This document shows positions 43,401-51,032 of a stretch of DNA of 64,000 bases, piece after piece. The stretch's first letter is position 1; every line of letters starts with the position of its first letter. The notes under the pieces are model-generated. The model was not told where the DNA came from. It saw only the letters and a list, made by a program, of their open reading frames with translations, and did no database searches. Source of the DNA: Sphingomonas populi (GTDB lineage: Bacteria; Pseudomonadota; Alphaproteobacteria; Sphingomonadales; Sphingomonadaceae). The position numbers and the translations under genes are program-made. The stretch covers positions 122,844 through 186,843 of the forward strand of contig NZ_SGIS01000004.1 in the NCBI RefSeq assembly GCF_004208535.1, in the 5' to 3' direction.

Positions 43401-43619
43401 AATCTTGTGCGCGGTTTCGGTCGCCGTAGCCGCGATGCTCACCAGCGCCAAGTTGGCTTGCTCCGCAGCGCGGTTCATCGCGTCCGACATGGTGCGACCG
43501 GCCTTGTCGAAGTCCTGCCCTGTTCGGCGCGCTTCATCCCTTGCCGCCCCCATGCCCGACTTGAAGGCCGCGTCTTTCACAGCAAGCGACACGGTGAGCG
43601 AGGCGAGCATTCCAAGCAT
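40473..43619 (-). CDS. Phage tail tape measure protein, TP901 type
   Basis: A 1048-residue protein. The N-terminal 350 residues carry the TP901 core (AASDFEKAMNDVHAAM, ALARNGMSAADILDGGL, VGGVAGGLGYSFDDMNTALATL in outline). The middle, residues about 410-510, has several hydrophobic segments; 540-800 is helical, likely coiled coil; the end is glycine-rich (GGMGGGGGLIG) with a GERGPERFYPG motif typical of such tails. It sets tail length in long-tailed phages. No other tail gene is adjacent, which is odd. Confidence 0.93.
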   Translation of the reverse strand: MLGMLASLTVSLAVKDAAFKSGMGAARDEARRTGQDFDKAGRTMSDAMNRAAEQANLALVSIAATATETAHKIQMAGLAMSAAMLAPLTVIGKKSNDAASDFEKAMNDVHAAMLDASPDQLNKLRVAAMALGPAFGRSAMEAAGGIAALARNGMSAADILDGGLVASLKLAALGQTDLSSAVDVTSDILQQFHLPVSQLPTLVNKVSGSLDASKLSFDDFRDAIAQVGGVAGGLGYSFDDMNTALATLIPLMGGGSDAGTSFKTFLLSLNPSSDQAKRDLDTLGISFFNVAQNGDKSAKSLSEIADILNQKVANLNDMKKRQFLTDVFGTDGMRAAIALMDAGAKKVGEMRSQIDKASADQKLSALMQGEANATMRVANAWEKLKIVIGDSGLIQAMTWIKNTFADAINWLASFPPWVYITAAAVQTLGAAFFALVPFMAKVVATGILMRFGPIATALAALVNPIGVAIRLFGALALQMGATRLAAMAMNAAIMSNWALALAAGVYLVYQQYSKVPEASDAAKASLDAATAANKEATDSTYQLITATGKLRVELLAKAKLDRAAAADALKKADADLEAAHAAYTRAKAESRDPGNYPAIGGSAMSVGSAVYGTGKKLAQARADLEANIKTVGQRIEKLNTIRHNIGIAEAPVGPKLDPNFDRPERTRNGPKGRDTSADAYDYAAKLADARQDVLDANADMTDNPRARYKADMGAIEKERAEYAHQLATDQAITSAQADKLIAIKEQAFEYRKGIANQRLSDAVNQQEYDLAIAVNDAEQTHLSAMLDLAQSTEERRKLSDQILAKQKEAELKKLDLTLATAPTSSAEWTNAARAKDRLDAVYADKQAKQDRENESPAASYMRSLNQTSGQIADTVQSGAVDALKDLNTGLSDAILGAKSLGDAFADMGKRIIASLLDIAIQQALIKPLANTLFGGMGGGGGLIGSISGFLGQTFGGGRATGGSIQADRWYTVGERGPERFYPGISGTVVPNGGRGAGPSSTPSVVQLVVGPGQLFEPTVQAISGNVSVQTVSGYAGKVATRQARTLRG

Positions 43620-43674
43620 GGTATATCCTATTCGTTGCCGACAGGTGGCGCATTGATAAGGAGGTGGGACAGGA

Positions 43675-43917
43675 TCAAGACACGCCCCAAGGGCCGGGAT
43701 GGGCCAATCGCCGAGCGTTATCGGCAGCTAGGTCGGCGACCTTTTGAAGCTGCAACCAAGCTTTGTGCTTGTCGGTGGCATCTTCGGCCAGTTTTAGCGC
43801 GGCTTTCATCATCACGACGGAAAGGCGCTCAGCGCCGAGATCATTGCCGAGAGAATCGATCATCGATGCCGCGATAGCGCCGGCAATGTGATCATCTGAC
43901 AATTTGGCTTTATTCAT
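43675..43917 (-). CDS. Small hypothetical phage protein
   Basis: An 80-residue helical protein with the ATG at 43917 preceded by GGAAGG. ERLSVVMMKAALKLAEDATDK is amphipathic. It sits where a tape-measure chaperone or head-tail gene would lie in larger phages, but no family is recognised. Confidence 0.55.
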   Translation of the reverse strand: MNKAKLSDDHIAGAIAASMIDSLGNDLGAERLSVVMMKAALKLAEDATDKHKAWLQLQKVADLAADNARRLAHPGPWGVS

Positions 43918-44131
43918 TTTCAACACCTTCCGGAAGGAACAATGCACCTCCCTCTGTTTCCTAATTGGGAGCATGCAGGTTCAGATTGGTTGCGGTGCGC
44001 TATGGGCGCCCCTCCGACGAGAGGATCGTCGGAGGGGCTACGGCATCCCTAAGCCGCCGCGACAGGATGATGCCGGTCAACCAACCGAGCGCGGTCCTGT
44101 TTGATCGCGGACATCCGCGCTTCGCTTCTCT

Positions 44132-46114
44132 TTATTGGCCGGGGTTCTGGTAGGTGCCACGCCAGTCGATCGCGGCGGCACCGATATCAAGCCGTGCTTT
44201 CGTGTCCACGCCATCGACGTCGAACCCCGCCCGCGTCTCGACATAGACATCTTCCTGTCCGGCCAGCCGCGCGATTTCCAGCGTAGGCCATGCCGATGGA
44301 TCAGCGAAGAGACGCCACGCGTTGCCGGTGAGGCGAGAATCGACGACTAGCTCAAGCTTGCCGCTGAACGGGTTAACGTCCGCAGTCGTCGCCGCCGCGA
44401 GCTGCGCGAGAACCTGCTCGGCTTCCGTCTCCTTCGCTGCGCCGACCACCAGATACTTCGGCGCGATGTTGAGCGGGGTTGCGCCGTCGATATCGGTCTG
44501 CTGGCGCATGGCCTGCCGGCCGGCCGAAAGGGAGCCGACTGTGATCGGCAATCCAGCCGGGGCAAGGTTGCCATGCGCTGCGCTGTAGAGCCAATTCCCG
44601 TCATGCATGACCGGGCCGTTTCCGTTGATGAAGCCAGCCAGCAAATTCGCCTCCAACTCGCCTGCCGCTCGGCCCCACGCACTGAACACCGATGTGAAGC
44701 CTGCGAGGTCATCATTGATGATCGCCTGCCGACTGATCGAGAAAATACGGCCATAGGTTTGCAGGGCGTAGCTTTCTGCCGCCTCTACGACGGTGCCGCG
44801 CTTGAACTCGGCGTTTTCCGGCACAAGCAGCAAGGCCGGGTTCGCCGAGAGACGCGCGATGGTGAGCGCCTTGAAGTCGTTGGCGCTACGCGGCTTCGCC
44901 AGGACCTTCAGGGGAGAGGGATAGCCCTGAAAAACGTCGAGCAGATACCGCGCGGCGGCATTGCCGAGGATGATCGGGAAATCGCTGGTCGTGTGCTGCC
45001 CGAGGCGCTGAACGATCTTGCTCGGGCTGTCCCACCGCGCCGTTTCCCCGCGCGCTTCCATCAACCCGCGAGCTAGATCGACCATGCGCGCGCCCATGAA
45101 CTCGCGCGCGTCGTCGGTTGGGGCGCGACCGCTCATACGCGCATATAGGGCGTTCTCCATCCGCGCCATCAGGCTGGACTGTCCAACCTGCTGGTCGGCG
45201 AGTACCGCGTCGAACTCGCCGCCCGTGCGGCTGCTGACGCTTCCGCGTTGCCGAACGCGGTAAAGCTCATCCCGGCAACGCTGCTCAAGTTCACGACGCG
45301 AGAACGGCTCGCGGGCGTGATCCTCGATCAATTGACGCTCGAACGACCGCGAATAATCGTCCGATCGACCGCAGAGGTCACGAATGTAATTCGTCGTGAT
45401 CGAGCGTTGCCCGCGAGGCGCGGCGCGGACTTCGCCCTCGTCAGCATCGTCAAGATCGTCCACTACCTCGCCGATGGGTAGCGCGCCGCCAGCGCCGCGA
45501 TTTTGCACCCCAGCCGGTGCCGACGATCGGCTCGCGCGCGAACCACCTTCAACGATACGTGCCATGTTACTACTCCCGGAACGAACTTGTGCGCCGGGGT
45601 CCGCCGGCACGGTTACAAAGGAAATCTCAACTGGTTCCCAGTCGATTGCGTGCAGCTCGTCCGGCCCACCATCATTGGAGGTGAAGCGCTCGAAGGTGTG
45701 CACTTCGTACCCGACGCTGATATTGCGCAGGTGACCAGCGCGAATTTTAGCTACAGTGTCCGCAACATCCGGCGTATCGGAGAGGCGGAGCTTAGCGATC
45801 CCTTTGCCGCGCTCGATCTTGGCCGAACCCGCGATAACCGACCCGATCGCCGCAGCGAGCGGCACACTTTTATGAGAATCTAGAACGCAGGCGCCAGAAT
45901 TGAGGCGTCCCAGCCGCACTGACGCCGGGTTAAGATCCAGCGTCTCAATCACCTGTTCGAACGAATAGAAGTTGAACCGCTTTACCGGCGCGCCGGTGGT
46001 CCAGATAACGTCGATGGTGCTGTCAGCCTCGCTCCATGAACCGGGGTTCAACTCCGCTGCTCGATGGTGGATCGCGGTCTGATCGGCGCTGTTGCGGGTC
46101 TGGATGCTCGTCAT
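44132..46114 (-). CDS. Prohead protease-major capsid protein fusion
   Basis: A 660-residue fusion. Residues 1-190 form an HK97-type prohead protease (peptidase S78/U35): H81 in LDSHKSVPL and S133 in RNISVGYEV are the likely catalytic pair. A low-complexity linker with an acidic stretch (VVDDLDDADEGEV) follows. Residues about 330-660 resemble the Mu-GpT-like/HK97-fold capsid: FPIILGNAAARYLLD, YGRIFSISRQAIINDDL and LYSAAHGNLAPAG. Fusions of this kind are known from alphaproteobacterial prophages. The start could also be GTG 46132, six codons earlier. Confidence 0.88.
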   Translation of the reverse strand: MTSIQTRNSADQTAIHHRAAELNPGSWSEADSTIDVIWTTGAPVKRFNFYSFEQVIETLDLNPASVRLGRLNSGACVLDSHKSVPLAAAIGSVIAGSAKIERGKGIAKLRLSDTPDVADTVAKIRAGHLRNISVGYEVHTFERFTSNDGGPDELHAIDWEPVEISFVTVPADPGAQVRSGSSNMARIVEGGSRASRSSAPAGVQNRGAGGALPIGEVVDDLDDADEGEVRAAPRGQRSITTNYIRDLCGRSDDYSRSFERQLIEDHAREPFSRRELEQRCRDELYRVRQRGSVSSRTGGEFDAVLADQQVGQSSLMARMENALYARMSGRAPTDDAREFMGARMVDLARGLMEARGETARWDSPSKIVQRLGQHTTSDFPIILGNAAARYLLDVFQGYPSPLKVLAKPRSANDFKALTIARLSANPALLLVPENAEFKRGTVVEAAESYALQTYGRIFSISRQAIINDDLAGFTSVFSAWGRAAGELEANLLAGFINGNGPVMHDGNWLYSAAHGNLAPAGLPITVGSLSAGRQAMRQQTDIDGATPLNIAPKYLVVGAAKETEAEQVLAQLAAATTADVNPFSGKLELVVDSRLTGNAWRLFADPSAWPTLEIARLAGQEDVYVETRAGFDVDGVDTKARLDIGAAAIDWRGTYQNPGQ

Positions 46115-46177
46115 GGCCGCGTTACTAGCCACATGCTTTCACAAGCGCGTCCGGCGTGTGAGGACATACGGGGCGAG

Positions 46178-46390
46178 TTAGGACGCGGACGGACAACCTG
46201 TGCCAAGCGAGGGCATTACGCGCATGTTCAACTGCAAACGACGGATATCCTCGAAGCCGTAGCGCACCCTCCCGCCCGGAGTGAGGCTATACCCGATCGC
46301 GCCGTTACCCCGCCAACGGCGCAGCGTCCGATCGGAGATACCCAGCACCCGCGCCGCCTGCGCCTCGGTCATCCAGCTGTCATTTTCCAT
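46178..46390 (-). CDS. Small HTH protein, AlpA/excisionase type
   Basis: A 70-residue protein with MTEAQAARVLGISDRTLRRWRG and GGRVRYGFEDIRRL, a helix-turn-helix plus wing of the HTH_17 class. It may control the capsid gene downstream or take part in excision. The ATG at 46390 overlaps the end of the previous gene by 11 bases. Confidence 0.7.
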   Translation of the reverse strand: MENDSWMTEAQAARVLGISDRTLRRWRGNGAIGYSLTPGGRVRYGFEDIRRLQLNMRVMPSLGTGCPSAS

Positions 46391-46706
46391 CGGGTTGGCC
46401 CTCTCGTGCTGCCACCATTTCAAGACCAATCTGGCGGATCAGCGCATGCCTAGCTTCGGGATCTGCCCCACGGCATTCCGCCAGCCTCAGTACGAACGCT
46501 TCAGCCGCCTCAATGTCGATCTGATATTTTCTGCCAAATGTGCCGTGGCGTAAGACCGGGAAGTCGGCGTGCAGCGCGATCAACCTACGTAAAATCGCCT
46601 CTCCAGGCATGCTTGGCCGGCGCGCCAGATCAGTTAAACTGCCGATCGAACCCAAACCGGAAGCACAAGAATAAGCCTTCTGAAATAACGGGTCACTCGC
46701 ACGCAT
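46380..46706 (-). CDS. Hypothetical phage protein, possibly DNA binding
   Basis: A 108-residue protein. RPSMPGEAILRRLIALHADFPVLRHG, summarised here, followed by FGRKYQIDIEAAEAFVLRL looks like a helix-turn-helix with a wing; the N-terminus is poorly structured. Not recognised as a named family. A terminase small subunit was considered but not supported. Confidence 0.5.
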   Translation of the reverse strand: MRASDPLFQKAYSCASGLGSIGSLTDLARRPSMPGEAILRRLIALHADFPVLRHGTFGRKYQIDIEAAEAFVLRLAECRGADPEARHALIRQIGLEMVAAREGQPDGK

Positions 46707-46769
46707 CACGCCTTTACACCCCGTAAGACAAGAATTGGCCGGAAGGACCCAAGCCCACGGTCAACACCT

Positions 46770-47261
46770 TCACGAAAGCCCAAGAGTGAACTGGACGGCT
46801 AGATGCGGTTCACTTGGTTCGGCAAGCGCACTAAGCGCCTTGCGTATCTCCAAGAGATCGAGGAGCGCCGCATCTACCTTCGCAATCAAGTCTGGCGACT
46901 TCTTGCGACTACGCCGTGACGCAACGGGCGGCAGCGATCCGACGAACGGGCTTGGTAGCGTATCAGTTACTTGAGCATGGTCTGCGACAAAGCCAACATC
47001 GGTGAAATGAACGCCGTTGCTCGTTACCTTCCGGTGTCCCGTCGCCGCCATCAACCGCGCGAGCATGAGATAATTGATGCTGCACTCACCATTCGCGAGC
47101 GCCCAGCTTTGGTATGCCCGCATGAGATCGCTTGATCTGATGCGTGCGCCGGTAATCCTACGCAGGTTGGTGCGGTAGAAGCGCTCAAAAAACGAGGGCA
47201 GGGGTTCTGGAAGGGGCACCCCTTCCAGTTGGAGGGGTGCGATCAAGGGTGGTCCTTCCAT
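46770..47261 (-). CDS. Phage/plasmid primase-like C-terminal domain protein
   Basis: A 163-residue protein. FFERFYRTNLRRITG, IRSSDLMRAYQSWALANGE and LMLARLMAATGHRKV resemble the C-terminal winged-helix domain of D5/P4-type primase-helicases, but the ATPase part is missing. It may be a stand-alone DNA-binding remnant or a specialised origin-binding protein. It lies beside an array of TGGAAGGG octamers, whose first two copies fall inside its first codons. Confidence 0.5.
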   Translation of the reverse strand: MEGPPLIAPLQLEGVPLPEPLPSFFERFYRTNLRRITGARIRSSDLMRAYQSWALANGECSINYLMLARLMAATGHRKVTSNGVHFTDVGFVADHAQVTDTLPSPFVGSLPPVASRRSRKKSPDLIAKVDAALLDLLEIRKALSALAEPSEPHLAVQFTLGLS

Positions 47262-47529
47262 ATTTTTCGAAAATCTACGGCGTGAAATCTCATCAAATCA
47301 AAGACATGCCGAGACGCTGTGTTGTCAAAATATGAGTTTGGAAGGGGTGGAAGGGTAAAACAGGGTATTTGGCTATAGAGATTTATTGCAGAAATTAGGA
47401 AATCGACCGCCCGAAGTTTTGCCCTATACGCGGCGGGTCGAATACCCCTTCCACCCCTTCCAAAGCCGCAGAAAACCGTTGTTTTGCCCTTCCAAACCGC
47501 TGCTTCCAGTGGAAGGGCAACCCCTTCCA
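47208..47529. repeat. Array of nine TGGAAGGG octamers
   Basis: Plus-orientation copies start at 47208, 47339, 47348 and 47510; CCCTTCCA copies start at 47220, 47446, 47455, 47487 and 47522. The outer pairs (47208/47220 and 47510/47522) form near-palindromes with the same 12-base offset; the inner pairs (47339/47348 and 47446/47455) are direct with a nine-base offset and opposite orientation. The arrangement is nearly mirror-symmetric about 47370. Candidate replication origin or multi-site operator of the element. Confidence 0.8.
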
Positions 47530-47767
47530 CTCTCGGGTCCGGGTACGGGCTTGCTGCCAAGTCATCCCATCGGCCGCCTTGGCAGAACTTATAGATCGCA
47601 CCCGGAAGGGCGTGGCAATCCTCGTGCCCCCGCACGCCCGGGTGCGGGTGAGGGGCATCGACGCGAGCCGAGAGTTCGCACTCTTCTCGTAAGCTATTGA
47701 AATGTAGTGGTCCGGAACCGCAGGCATAAATGCGAACAATCGCTGTTTTCTGCCGATTTGCTGTGGT
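47262..47767. other. Gene-free stretch inside attR end of the element
   Basis: No frame here looks like a real gene; the long open frames are read across repeats and across the tRNA fragment. It contains most of the octamer array, an AT-rich part (47260-47400), and one GAGTTCGCA site at 47672-47680. Confidence 0.6.
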
Positions 47768-47825
47768 TTTGCAGTCCTCTACGTCACCACTCCGCCATCG
47801 GGCCGGAGGCGCGCATTTGTGCGGA
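47768..47825. repeat. attR, 58-base direct repeat with tRNA-Cys 5' half
   Basis: Identical to 36886-36943. It holds the 5' 37 bases of tRNA-Cys as a fragment and the native upstream 21 bases; beyond it lies the original promoter, with TTGAC on the minus strand at 47838-47842. Confidence 0.95.
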
Positions 47826-47955
47826 CAATGCGCGCAAGTCAACCGCGACATGCGAAAAATCCGTGCGTGGCTTGGCGGCGCCCTGCCACCACGATACAAG
47901 CGGCAATCTCGACAAGTGCATTGCATAAGCAACACAGTTATGCGACAGGGGCGTT

Positions 47956-48621
47956 ATGACTTCGACGGCATCTCAACCGACCCACGAAACCATGCGCCGC
48001 GCGATGGTCGCCAGCCAATTGCGGCCCAACGCGGTCAACGATCCGCGTGTCGTCACCGCGATGGACCGGGTGCCGCGCGAGGCGTTCCTGCCCGCCGCCG
48101 CTGCGGAGATCGCCTACCGCGATACCGCCGTGCCGCTCGGTCACGGCCGTTTCCAGAACGTGCCGATCGCCACCGGCCGGCTGCTCACCGAAGCCTATCT
48201 CGAACCCGCTGACCGCGTGCTGCTGATCGGTGCGGCGGGCGGCTACACCGCGGCGGTGCTGGCGCAGCTCGTCGCCTCGGTCGTTGCGGTCGAAAGTGAT
48301 GCGACGCTCGCCGCCGATGCGCGCGCCGCGCTTGCCGGCTATCCGAACGTCACCGTTGTCACGGGGCCGCTCGAAGCAGGCCACGCCGCCGGCGCGCCCT
48401 ATGACGTGCTGGTGATCGACGGCGCGGTCGAACAAGTGCCCGACGCGATCGTCGCTCAGGTCCGCCCCGGCGGCCGCGCCGTCGCCGGCATCAGTGATCG
48501 CGGCGTGACCCGGCTCAGCGCGGGCCGGCGCACCGCCGGCGGCTTCGGCCTGGTCGGGTTCGCCGATATCGAATGCGTACCGCTGCCGGGCTTCGCACGC
48601 CCGAAAACCTTCTCCTTCTGA
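47956..48621 (+). CDS. Protein-L-isoaspartate O-methyltransferase family protein
   Basis: A 221-residue SAM-dependent methyltransferase. N-terminal MVASQLRPNAVNDPRVVTAM and VPREAFLP are typical of the Pcm group; motif I is VLLIGAAGGYTAAVLAQL, and YDVLVIDGAVEQVP is motif II. The canonical active-site threonine/serine region GxGxxS reads NVPIATGR here, so repair activity is uncertain. In sphingomonads this gene commonly precedes tolC; here the gap is 18 bases. RBS AGGGGCG. Confidence 0.85.
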   Translation: MTSTASQPTHETMRRAMVASQLRPNAVNDPRVVTAMDRVPREAFLPAAAAEIAYRDTAVPLGHGRFQNVPIATGRLLTEAYLEPADRVLLIGAAGGYTAAVLAQLVASVVAVESDATLAADARAALAGYPNVTVVTGPLEAGHAAGAPYDVLVIDGAVEQVPDAIVAQVRPGGRAVAGISDRGVTRLSAGRRTAGGFGLVGFADIECVPLPGFARPKTFSF

Positions 48622-48639
48622 CGGGATACTCCGCCGGCA

Positions 48640-50148
48640 ATGCGATATTCTCTATCTGTTGCCGGCGCGGGGCTGCTGCTCGCCGCTGCGCCGGCTGGTG
48701 CCGAAACGCTCCGCGAGGCGCTCGCCAAGGCGTATAACACCAATCCCACGCTCACCGCCGATCGCGCCAATGTCCGCGCGATCGACGAGACTGTGCCGAT
48801 TGCGCGTGCGCAGGGGCTGCCCGCCGCCAATGCGTCGGTTCAGTATAGCGAAAACGTCTACAACGACGCCAACACGCTCTCCAACCCCAAGCGCCAGATC
48901 GGCATCCAGCCGCAGCTCACAGTGCCGCTCTACGCGGGCGGTGGTATCCGCAGTTCGATCAACGCGGCGAAGACTCGCGTCGATGCCGGGCGGTTGTCGC
49001 TGCGCGATACCGAAGCGAGCGTGTTCTCCTCGGTGGTCGGCGCCTATATGGACGTGATCCGCGACGAGGCGATCGTGTCGCTCAACGCGCAGAACGTCCA
49101 TGTCCTCGATGTCAATCTTCAGGCCAGCCGCGATCGCTTCCAGGTCGGCGACCTGACCCGCACCGATGTCGCCCAGTCCGAAGCGCGGCTCGCGCTCGCC
49201 CGCAGCCAGTTACAGAGCGCGCAGGCGCAGTTGATCGCGAGCCGGGAAGCCTACATCCGCTACGTCGGTACGCCGCCCGGCACGCTCGAAGAGCCGCCGG
49301 CGCTGCCCAATCTGCCGGCCGACCCGGAAGTCGCGGTCGATGTCGCGCTCAAGGACAATCCCGCGCTGCTCGCCGCGCAGAAGAGCCGCGATGCGACCGT
49401 GTTCGATGTCGGCACCGCATCGGCGGCGCGGCTGCCACGCGTCAGTGCGGTCGTCGGCGGCAATTATTTCAACTATTTCGATTCGCTCGGGTCCGCCACG
49501 CAGTTCGGCCTGACCCAGACCGGCAAGTCGGCCACAGTCGGCGTCCAGCTCAACGTGCCGCTGTATCAGGGCGGTGGCCCGACCGCACAGATCCGGCAGG
49601 CGCAGGCGCGGCGCGGTCAGGCGATCGAACAGGTCACCGAGGTCGAGCGCAGCGTCATCGCGCAGGCGCGATCGGCGTATGCGATCTGGAAGTCCTCGCT
49701 TCAGGTGATCGCGTCGAGCGAGACCGCGGTCAACGCCAACAAATTGTCGCTCGAAGGTGTCCGCGCCGAGAACAGCGTCGGCAGCCGCACCATTCTCGAC
49801 ATCCTCAATGCCGAGCAGGAATTGCTCAATTCGCAGATCACGCTCGTCTCCGCCCAGCGCGATGCCTATGTCGCCGGCTTCTCGCTGCTCGCGGCGATGG
49901 GCAAGGCCGAGGCGCGCGATCTCGGGCTGGACGGCGGCGCGCTTTACGATCCGGTCGTCAACTACAGGCACGTCAGCCATACGATCTGGGATTTCGCACC
50001 GGCGCCCGCGCCCAAGCCGGTCGCGACCAGCACCACCGCCACCCCGCCGCAAACCGCGATTGTGACCAAGCCGCTTGACCCGTTTCTCGATACACCAGTT
50101 GACAGCCCTGCTACAAATCCCACAGACAGAGCGGTCAGAACACGTTAA
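48640..50148 (+). CDS. tolC: TolC family outer-membrane efflux protein
   Basis: A 502-residue outer-membrane channel subunit. A signal peptide ends at about residue 21 (PAGAETL). Two homologous OEP repeats follow, with LTVPLYAGGGIRSS and LNVPLYQGGGPTAQ marking the equivalent strands. Long helices (RFQVGDLTRTDVAQSEARL, SRTILDILNAEQELLNSQI) form the periplasmic tunnel. The last 60 residues are proline/threonine-rich and flexible. It exports drugs and proteins with inner-membrane partners not encoded here. Confidence 0.95.
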   Translation: MRYSLSVAGAGLLLAAAPAGAETLREALAKAYNTNPTLTADRANVRAIDETVPIARAQGLPAANASVQYSENVYNDANTLSNPKRQIGIQPQLTVPLYAGGGIRSSINAAKTRVDAGRLSLRDTEASVFSSVVGAYMDVIRDEAIVSLNAQNVHVLDVNLQASRDRFQVGDLTRTDVAQSEARLALARSQLQSAQAQLIASREAYIRYVGTPPGTLEEPPALPNLPADPEVAVDVALKDNPALLAAQKSRDATVFDVGTASAARLPRVSAVVGGNYFNYFDSLGSATQFGLTQTGKSATVGVQLNVPLYQGGGPTAQIRQAQARRGQAIEQVTEVERSVIAQARSAYAIWKSSLQVIASSETAVNANKLSLEGVRAENSVGSRTILDILNAEQELLNSQITLVSAQRDAYVAGFSLLAAMGKAEARDLGLDGGALYDPVVNYRHVSHTIWDFAPAPAPKPVATSTTATPPQTAIVTKPLDPFLDTPVDSPATNPTDRAVRTR

Positions 50149-50179
50149 CCAAGATGCCGGGGCGAAAAGGTTGATCGCA

Positions 50180-50671
50180 ATGGGGGATATCAGCTCCGAA
50201 CCGTCGATGGAGGACATCCTCTCCTCGATCAAACGGATCATCGCCGAAGAGGGCGATGTCGGCGCCGGCCGCAATCGTCGCCCGCTGCGTCCGGCCGGCG
50301 GTCGTCCGCTGCCGCGTGACGTGCTCGAACTGAGCGATCCCGTCGAGTACGACGCCGAAGACGAGGCTGAAGAACCGATGCCTGCCAAGATGACAGCGCC
50401 CGAGCCGACCCCCGTCCAGTCTGCGGACGTGATCGCCAAGGCTGAGGCGCCGACCGAACCGTTGCTGTCGCGCGGTGCCGAGAACGCGACGATCGATGCG
50501 CTCTCGCGGCTGATCGTCAAGCCCGAGGTGTCAGGCTCCGACACGCTCGAAGGCATGGTGCGCGAGATGCTTCGGCCGATGCTGCGCGAGTGGCTCGATT
50601 CGCACCTTCCCGCGATGGTCGAGCAGATGGTCGCCAAAGAGATCGCCCGCATCACCAGCCACGGCCGCTAA
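50180..50671 (+). CDS. popZ: Polar organising protein PopZ-like (DUF2497)
   Basis: A 163-residue protein with the PopZ architecture: an N-terminal partner-binding helix (EPSMEDILSSIKRIIAEE), an acidic proline-rich linker (residues 50-100, with many D/E/P), and C-terminal oligomerisation helices (LEGMVREMLRPMLREWLD, AMVEQMVAKEIARI). PopZ forms a polar condensate that anchors the chromosome origin and signalling proteins. The ATG at 50180 follows the AAAGG box. The usual downstream valS is not here. Confidence 0.9.
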   Translation: MGDISSEPSMEDILSSIKRIIAEEGDVGAGRNRRPLRPAGGRPLPRDVLELSDPVEYDAEDEAEEPMPAKMTAPEPTPVQSADVIAKAEAPTEPLLSRGAENATIDALSRLIVKPEVSGSDTLEGMVREMLRPMLREWLDSHLPAMVEQMVAKEIARITSHGR

Positions 50672-51032
50672 AGCCGTTTGCGATCCCACCATCCGTTCGT
50701 GCTGAGCTTGCCTCAAACGCAGGCGCGCGTAGCACGCCCTTCGACAAGCTCAGGACGAACGGTTCTTTTGGAGGATCGTTGCGATCACAAATTGGTCTGG
50801 AGCGGTACGACTTCATTATAACCGTTCGTGCTGAGTAGGGATCGAGTAGGGCCAAAGGCCCGTATCGAGAGCACGTATCGAAGCACAGGTGATCGCGCGG
50901 GTGCTGTCCTTCGATACACCGCGCTACGCCCTGCGGGCTACTCGGCGGTTACTCAGGACGAACGGAATTCTTTGAATCCATCCCGCTCCAACCCCGGTTG
51001 CGGAGCGCCCGGCGCTCTGCTTTATCTCGCGC
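50672..51032. repeat. Intergenic stretch with two CCGTTCG inverted-repeat elements
   Basis: Element one: 50692-50763, with CCGTTCGTGCTGAGCTTG on one side and CAAGCTCAGGACGAACGG on the other. Element two: about 50821-50966, CCGTTCGTGCTGAGTA against TACTCAGGACGAACGG, enclosing a longer internal part with CGTATCGA repeats. No gene is seen. The promoter of the S9 peptidase must lie in the last 60 bases. Confidence 0.8.

Larger units (their letters stand above)
36886..47825. mobile_element. 10.9-kb integrated element (reduced prophage or satellite) in tRNA-Cys
   Basis: Bounded by a 58-base direct repeat made of the tRNA-Cys 5' half. It carries a tyrosine recombinase next to attL, an excisionase-like protein, two HTH proteins, a ribbon-helix-helix protein, a tail tape measure protein, a prohead protease-major capsid fusion and a primase-tail-like protein. 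Terminase, portal, head-tail joining, baseplate, fibre and lysis genes were looked for and not seen. It may be a decayed prophage or a satellite that borrows parts from a helper. Base composition is patchier than in the flanks. Confidence 0.9.

Noticed and set aside
46380..46706. Terminase small subunit.
   Set aside because: It has a possible HTH, but no large subunit follows and no family signature is seen.
47768..47804. Second tRNA-Cys gene.
   Set aside because: Only the 5' half is present; the 3' half and CCA are missing, so it is an attachment-site fragment.
47243..47935. 230-codon minus-strand frame crossing attR.
   Set aside because: It reads through the tRNA fragment and the octamer array; no protein pattern is visible.
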